Assembly: GCF_003054195.1 (NCBI RefSeq)
Contig: NZ_QBKP01000005.1
Span: 62,001 to 126,000, forward strand
Reading direction: 5' to 3'
DNA from: Gemmobacter caeni
GTDB taxonomy: Bacteria; Pseudomonadota; Alphaproteobacteria; Rhodobacterales; Rhodobacteraceae
DNA length: 64,000 nt
In this document: positions 62,837 to 64,000 of the stretch, in pieces
How the letters are laid out: each line of letters starts with the position of its first letter
Numbering within the stretch: the stretch's first letter is position 1
The notes under the pieces: model-generated
Database searches by the model: none
Seen by the model: only the letters and a program-made list of their open reading frames with translations
Told to the model about the DNA's origin: nothing
Position numbers and translations under genes: made by a program

Positions 62837-64000
62837 ATGCCGAAAAAGACCTTGTGCCGGGTGGCCGTGGCTGCCGTGAGCGGCTTTTGCCTGATGCCCG
62901 CCAGCGGCCTGCACGCCGAGCCTCTTGCCGTCGAGGTCGTCTATCTGCGCCAGCAAGAAATGCGTCCGCCTGTGCTGTCGAACCTTGATCCTGTGCCGGA
63001 AGATCTGGGCATTGCCGGCGCCGAAGTCGCAATGGCCGACAATGCCACCACCGGCAAATTCCTTGGCCAGACCTATACGTTAAACGTGATCGACATTGCG
63101 CCGGAAGGCGATCTGCCCACCGCCGCGCGCGACGCGCTGGCCGGGGCCGGGCTGGTGCTGGTCGACGGCACCGCCGCCGAAATTCTGGCCGTGGCGGACA
63201 TGCCAGAAGCCGCAGGCAAGCTGCTGTTCAATGTCGCTTCGGGGGACGAGGCGCTGCGGTCCGCCGATTGCCGGGCCAACCTGTTGCACACAATCCCCGA
63301 GGATGGTGCGCGCACCGATGCGCTGATGCAGGTTCTTGCCGCGAAACGCTGGTCAAAGCTGGCGATGATCACTGGGCCGAAGCCCGCCGATCTGGCCTAT
63401 GCCGATCATTTGCGCCGGTCCGCCGCCAAGTTCGGCCTCACGCTGGTGGGTGAAAAGGCGTGGAGCTTCGACACCGACCTGCGCCGCGCCGCCACGGTTG
63501 AACTGCCGCCCTTCACGCAGGATCTGCCCGACCATGACGTGCTGCTGGTGGCGGACGAGACCGACGATTTCGGCCGTTATGTGGAAAACAACACGTGGCT
63601 GCCCCGGCCCATCGCCGGGTCGGAAGGGCTGGAGCCGCAGGGCTGGACGCATGTGATGGAACAATGGGGCGCCGTGCAGTTGCAGAACCGATTTGAACAG
63701 ACGGCGGGCCGCGACATGCGCAGCCGCGACTATGCCGCCTGGACCGCCGTACGCGCAATCGGAGAAGCTGTTACCCGAACCGGCAGCGCCGACCCCGCCA
63801 CCCTGCGCGGTTACATGCTGTCCGATGCGTTCCAGCTCGACGGGTTCAAAGGGCGCGGGCTCAGCTTCCGGTCTTGGAACGGCCAGTTGCGCCAGCCCAT
63901 CGCGGTGGCCAATGCCCGCGCGCTTGTGACGCTCGCCCCGGTCGAGGGCTTCCTGCACCAGCGCAACGAAACCGACACGCTTGGCCTCGACGAACCGGAG
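62837..64000 (+). CDS. PQQ-associated ABC transporter substrate-binding protein (partial)
   Basis: Starts with ATG at 62837 (AGGGAGA upstream) and runs open to the window end, 388 codons so far. The signal peptide is MPKKTLCRVAVAAVSGFCLM, cut before EPLAVEVVYLRQ. The mature part is a type I (Leu/Ile/Val-like) binding protein fold (KLAMITGPKPADLAYADHLRRSAAKFGLTLVGEKAW; DVLLVADETDDFGRYV), matching a family found with PQQ-dependent alcohol dehydrogenase systems. It is the first gene of a divergent transcript, so ABC permease/ATPase genes should follow outside the window. Truncated by the window edge, not broken. Confidence 0.85.
   Translation, partial: MPKKTLCRVAVAAVSGFCLMPASGLHAEPLAVEVVYLRQQEMRPPVLSNLDPVPEDLGIAGAEVAMADNATTGKFLGQTYTLNVIDIAPEGDLPTAARDALAGAGLVLVDGTAAEILAVADMPEAAGKLLFNVASGDEALRSADCRANLLHTIPEDGARTDALMQVLAAKRWSKLAMITGPKPADLAYADHLRRSAAKFGLTLVGEKAWSFDTDLRRAATVELPPFTQDLPDHDVLLVADETDDFGRYVENNTWLPRPIAGSEGLEPQGWTHVMEQWGAVQLQNRFEQTAGRDMRSRDYAAWTAVRAIGEAVTRTGSADPATLRGYMLSDAFQLDGFKGRGLSFRSWNGQLRQPIAVANARALVTLAPVEGFLHQRNETDTLGLDEPE

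Noticed and set aside
1-64000. Insertion sequences, prophage, CRISPR arrays, tRNA/rRNA genes
   Set aside because: No transposase, integrase, phage structural genes, direct-repeat arrays or RNA gene hallmarks were found on reading both strands.

Overview
This 64 kb, GC-rich window looks like the chromosome of a Rhodobacteraceae-type alphaproteobacterium (Rhodobacter/Gemmobacter/Tabrizicola/Paracoccus relatives). The evidence is gene content and order: an aminotransferase beside ftsK, secA divergent from a parvulin followed by argJ and mutT, the rimP-nusA-ylxR-infB operon with a YlxR/L7Ae fusion, a DUF3576 lipoprotein beside leuS, a Rhodobacter-type porin, and a PedF-type cytochrome locus. No tRNA, rRNA, insertion sequence, prophage or CRISPR array was seen; most of the window is dense chromosomal core with several accessory transport and catabolic blocks.

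Layout. 0-9.3 kb: ftsK, an aminotransferase, an amidase, a UbiH-like hydroxylase, Trm112-like and LON-domain proteins, and a thioredoxin-TPR protein (CnoX type). 9.3-13.8 kb: SGNH esterase, a translationally coupled small secreted protein plus Tat-exported multicopper oxidase, a C45 self-processing hydrolase, and radC. 13.7-22.2 kb: a binding-protein/OmpA fusion and an unknown membrane-anchored protein downstream of secA, then divergently a parvulin, argJ with an extra coiled N-terminus, mutT and a 45-residue gene. 22.3-27.9 kb: infB, ylxR, nusA, rimP with a structured leader. 28.1-34.1 kb: two RTX-type secreted proteins surrounding tspO, pip, ubiG and a DUF4105 protein.

34.1-43 kb: a tripartite tricarboxylate transporter operon (tctC-B-A), co-directional with an AtuA-like protein, a DUF4387 partner and an aldo-keto reductase. 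It is faced by a TctD/TctE-like two-component system with a third, periplasmic binding-protein gene; together they look like a self-regulated carboxylate uptake and degradation module. 43-51 kb: a secreted unknown, acetate kinase, a tightly overlapping glycosyltransferase/LAB_N/GT39/PAP2 cassette that probably decorates an envelope lipid, and the carboxyspermidine (or carboxynorspermidine) polyamine gene pair. 50.8-55.6 kb: holA, lptE, leuS and a DUF3576 lipoprotein. 55.9-61.1 kb: porin, YggS-type PLP protein, ribA with a degenerate N-terminal domain, an OmpR-type regulator, a non-coding stretch with two CCTCCC-type candidate small RNAs, a small secreted protein and exonuclease III. 61.1-64 kb: the edge of a PQQ-dependent alcohol oxidation locus (solute-binding protein, cytochrome PedF, divergent PQQ-associated ABC binding protein cut by the window end), with a perfect 10-bp dyad in the divergent promoter.

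The most interesting non-gene signals are the candidate attenuator before rimP, the tandem CCTCCC RNA candidates, the PQQ-locus dyad, a near-consensus CtrA box before radC, and a hairpin that covers the ribosome binding site of the aminotransferase gene preceding ftsK. All functional calls rest on reading the sequence and knowledge of the families; no database search was run.
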